A model generated the notes under the pieces. The model saw only the letters and a list, made by a program, of their open reading frames with translations, had not been told where the DNA came from and did not search any database. From Diphasiastrum complanatum (taxonomy: Eukaryota > Streptophyta > Lycopodiopsida > Lycopodiales > Lycopodiaceae), in NCBI GenBank assembly GCA_029204225.1, contig CM055111.1, positions 7,257,365-7,321,364 on the forward strand: 64,000 bases of DNA, given 5' to 3'. Made by a program: the position numbers and the translations under genes. Shown here piece by piece: positions 61,390 to 64,000 of this stretch. Position 1 is the stretch's first letter, and the number at the start of each line of letters is the position of its first letter.

Positions 61390-62750
61390 TTCTAACAGGA
61401 CTTCACTTCCTACCAAGTAGAAGTCAAAGGCAATGTGCAAATTTTCTACCATGATGGCATTTCAAGACTAATCTCCAATGCTTTTTATGTCCCAGGTTTG
61501 ACCAAGACTCAGCTCTCTATTTCTACAACTGCTTATCACGATTACACAATTCAATGTGATTCTACAAAATGAACAATCCTAGACAGCACTTCAAAAACCA
61601 TGGCCAAAGGTGTCAGAGATAGTACCATCATGTTCTTTGCCATGAATTTGCCCTTCTAACTTTTGCTGCCTCACCAATGGCATCAACATTATGGCCACTT
61701 GAACCTTAAGTCCTTGCATTACATGCATAAGCACAACATTGTTTCAAACTCGAACATTTCTTCAACACATATCAACAATGAATGTGATCCTTGTATACAT
61801 GGCAAGCATTCAAGGCATGAATACTTAAGGGGCAAATGTGCTTCGCCTTATTCACTGTTATCTTTATGACCCAATGCTGCCACCTTCCCTAAGATCCGCT
61901 CTACTTCATATCCTTCATGATCATTCAAGAAAAACTACAATCAACTTTCTCAAGAACAAATCAGAAGCATTACCTTCAGTCAAAGATCTCAAGAATCTTG
62001 CTGACATCACGAGACTTGCAAGATAATTAAAGCCATTCATTTTGATTCAAGGTTTCTCTTGGATTCTCTGAATTTATAAAGGAGCACGAGATCAAGATGC
62101 AGGTCACATCAAGATTAACCCTTAGTCTACTGGAGTAGCTGAATGTATTCATTGATAGCGGCAGCAAGATCCTTACTGCCAATCAAGTTGAAGGCCCCTC
62201 AAGAGGTCTGGACATTCCTGAGAATTTTTAGCCACCTGCAGCTCATGACCTTGGTGAACCTTCTACTATAGGTTTTATGCATTCAAATCTATTTGATCTT
62301 GATGAGGAACATAATACTCCAAGAAAATCTTTGCAAATTATGCAATCTCCTCAAAAGCATACTTCTCGGGCATATACAGATTTCTAATGGAGGTCATCCG
62401 TTATGAGCCTCAATCATTATTTCAAGATTTGACAAGAACCATTACCATGGCATTGATTTCACAGAAATCCACAACCATTTAAAATCTTATTGGCTTTTGC
62501 TGCTGCACAAGAGGCTTATCGTAACTTCAAAATTTCATTGATTGTTGATGATGTATTATCGTACAATACCTGTAGCAAGGTATCAAAAAATTTCTACCTT
62601 CAAAATCTACTATGACAAACGTTGATTCAGTCTCCAGGGACAAGTCTATAAAGGTACTATTTCATTTTACTATTGTATTTGAGAAACATGATTGATAGAG
62701 GAACCTAATACTTGAATTTTCATAGATTTTTACAATGTGTTTGAAGTTGA
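61390..62750 (+). pseudogene. Ty1/copia protease to integrase relic, element H
   Basis: Decayed protease-linker text (NAFYVPGLTKTQLSIST, near 61470) leads to pre-integrase HQWHQHYGHLNLKSLHYM and CDPCIHGKHSRHEYL (61663-61850). The integrase that follows is broken by many stops. There is no RT. It ends at a polypurine tract (62751-62760). Confidence 0.65.
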
Positions 62751-63432
62751 ATTAAGGGGGTGCTGGAATTTTAATTTCACTCCAAATCCATTTTCATAGT
62801 CTGCAGAACTACACGACTTCTTGAACAAACTGCGATTTTACTCTATATCTTGAATAGTTTGCAAAAATTCACGACTTCTTGAATGGTCGGCAAATTTACA
62901 TGCAATCTTGAACAAGTAACTTTCAAGATCGGCATTTTAACCTATCTTCTTGAATAAGTAGCTTACGCGGATCATAAGCTGCATAATTGTACTGATTTTT
63001 GAACAAAACTTGCAGAAGTGAGCTAATTTTTGAACAAAGTCTTCTCAAGGTCATGATTACATCTTGAAACCAATCTTGACCCACATTGACGTTCTCTGGG
63101 GACCTATATCAAGAAATGCCTTAAACTCAAGTGCCACCCGAGGGTATTCAATTCATCAAGTCCAACCATGATGCACCTTGACTACTCAGCATTCTACATG
63201 GTGAGCAATTTGCACATCAAAGGACTGCATGGCCTTCTCCACGTCGGTCAACTTGACACCCCACTAAGTTGATCCTCTGCGCACTTCAAGGACTCCAACT
63301 CAAGATAGCCCATAACCTCGAGTCAACACTTCGACATTTTCCGTGCAATTAAGATTTACACATGTGCAGGAGAAACTTGACCTGATTTGTGTCATGATTT
63401 CTAACCTTAAGTGTATGCCTGTGTACACAGTT
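62751..63432 (+). mobile_element. Polypurine tract and 3' LTR of element H (right end uncertain)
   Basis: ATTAAGGGGG (62751-62760) is directly followed by TGCTGGAATTTTAATTTC, the usual copia tract-LTR junction. The following 300 bp are mildly repetitive, with CACGACTTCTTGAA twice (near 62811 and 62871). I did not find the LTR end. Confidence 0.5.
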
Positions 63433-63882
63433 TCACTCTCTTTGAGATTTGATTGTTGACGATGTGCAGATCATAAAATTGTGGTGTCTATTACCATGAA
63501 TTCCTAGCAAAGAATGAACAGCTCCTAAATCAGTCATGTCAAATTCCTTTGGCAGATCACTCTTAGTAGTGTGTAGTAGAGATGTGTCGTTAGAAAGAAT
63601 AAATGCATCATCTACATAAAGAGCTATGTGAACTGAATTGGTGCCTATATGCTTTGAATAAACATTACAGTCAGCTGAATTGTTTGCAAATCCCAATTGA
63701 ATGAGATAAGAGTTAATTCTATCGAACCATGCTCTTGCAGCCTGTTTCAGACCATAGATTGCTTTGTGTAGCTTGCACACTTTGTGCTCTTGGCCTTTGA
63801 CTTCGAATCCTTCCGGTTGGAAGGTGTACAACTCCTCTTGATTAAGCATTAATCGATCTTGTAAACAATAATAAATCAACAA
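63433..63882 (-). pseudogene. Copia reverse transcriptase core fragment
   Basis: The minus-strand frame reads TFQPEGFEVKGQEHKVCKLH, AIYGLKQAARAWFDRI, then HIALYVDDAFILSND (near 63600) and PKEFDMTDLGAVHSLLGI. It covers the middle of copia RT with an intact YVDD. The N-terminal third is missing at 63860, and the frame ends at about 63440. It is oriented opposite to element H, so it belongs to a different element. Confidence 0.85.
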
Positions 63883-64000
63883 TTTAGATCATATATTGTA
63901 GATATAATGAGAGCGAAGTAGGAAAAGAAGGTGCATGTTTTACAGGTTTTAACGTTGTTCAGTTCGACTTGCTATGCTCATGACCACTGTCATCAGACAT
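63883..64000. other. Window end, nothing recognised
   Basis: 118 bp without a motif. Confidence 0.4.

Overview
The window looks like nuclear DNA of a land plant with a large, repeat-choked genome. A gymnosperm is my best guess, but this is inferred from style, not proven by a marker. The evidence is intron-containing plant genes, a symbiosis-type GRAS regulator, many Ty1/copia and Ty3 elements primed by initiator-Met tRNA, very long GA/TC microsatellites, and nested insertions. No bacterial, organellar or viral genome organisation is visible.

Host genes are few. At the left edge (179-518, +) are the last two coding exons of a decapping-5 (LSM14-like) gene, with FFD box, TFG box and RGG tail. 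At 39455-41344 (-) is a complete, apparently intronless GRAS-domain gene that I identify as NSP2 (629 aa). At 60619-60795 (-) is a well-formed terminal exon of a gene I cannot name. Everything else recognisable is mobile DNA or decayed mobile DNA.

Layout: 0.5-4.5 kb is non-coding with old tandem duplications. 5.2-6.65 kb is a decayed Penelope-like reverse transcriptase, cut by a minus-strand copia element (6.65-9.53 kb) that has a four-fold tandem primer-binding site and a hugely expanded GA tract in its LTR. 10.6-19.9 kb holds two copia elements (C on +, B on -) fused tail to tail at about 15740. 21.4-24.65 kb is copia D with a clean LTR. 25-28 kb is AT-rich and empty. 28.3-31.7 kb is a chimeric copia relic (E). 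31.9-35.1 kb is a Ty3 pol relic followed by an unidentified reading region and a higher-order minisatellite. 35.7-37.2 kb is another copia relic (F). The NSP2 gene stands at 39.4-41.4 kb between two microsatellites. 42.4 kb carries a probable SINE, and 44.2-45.7 kb a degenerate gene with a striking IDGMDQ motif. 46.4-49.3 kb is copia G, followed by two orphan LTRs.

The most notable locus is 50.7-59.3 kb. It is a roughly 3.2-kb minus-strand LINE with an N-terminal zinc finger, a reverse transcriptase and a C-terminal CCHC plus restriction-like endonuclease (the R2-type layout). A chromodomain Ty3 element (51727-56786) and a 383-bp inverted-repeat element (57639-58021) split it, and LINE coding sequence is legible up to each boundary. 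The Ty3 element keeps gag, protease and chromodomain, but about 1.3 kb of unrelated sequence stands where reverse transcriptase, RNase H and integrase should be. The right end (61.4-64 kb) holds two more copia fragments.
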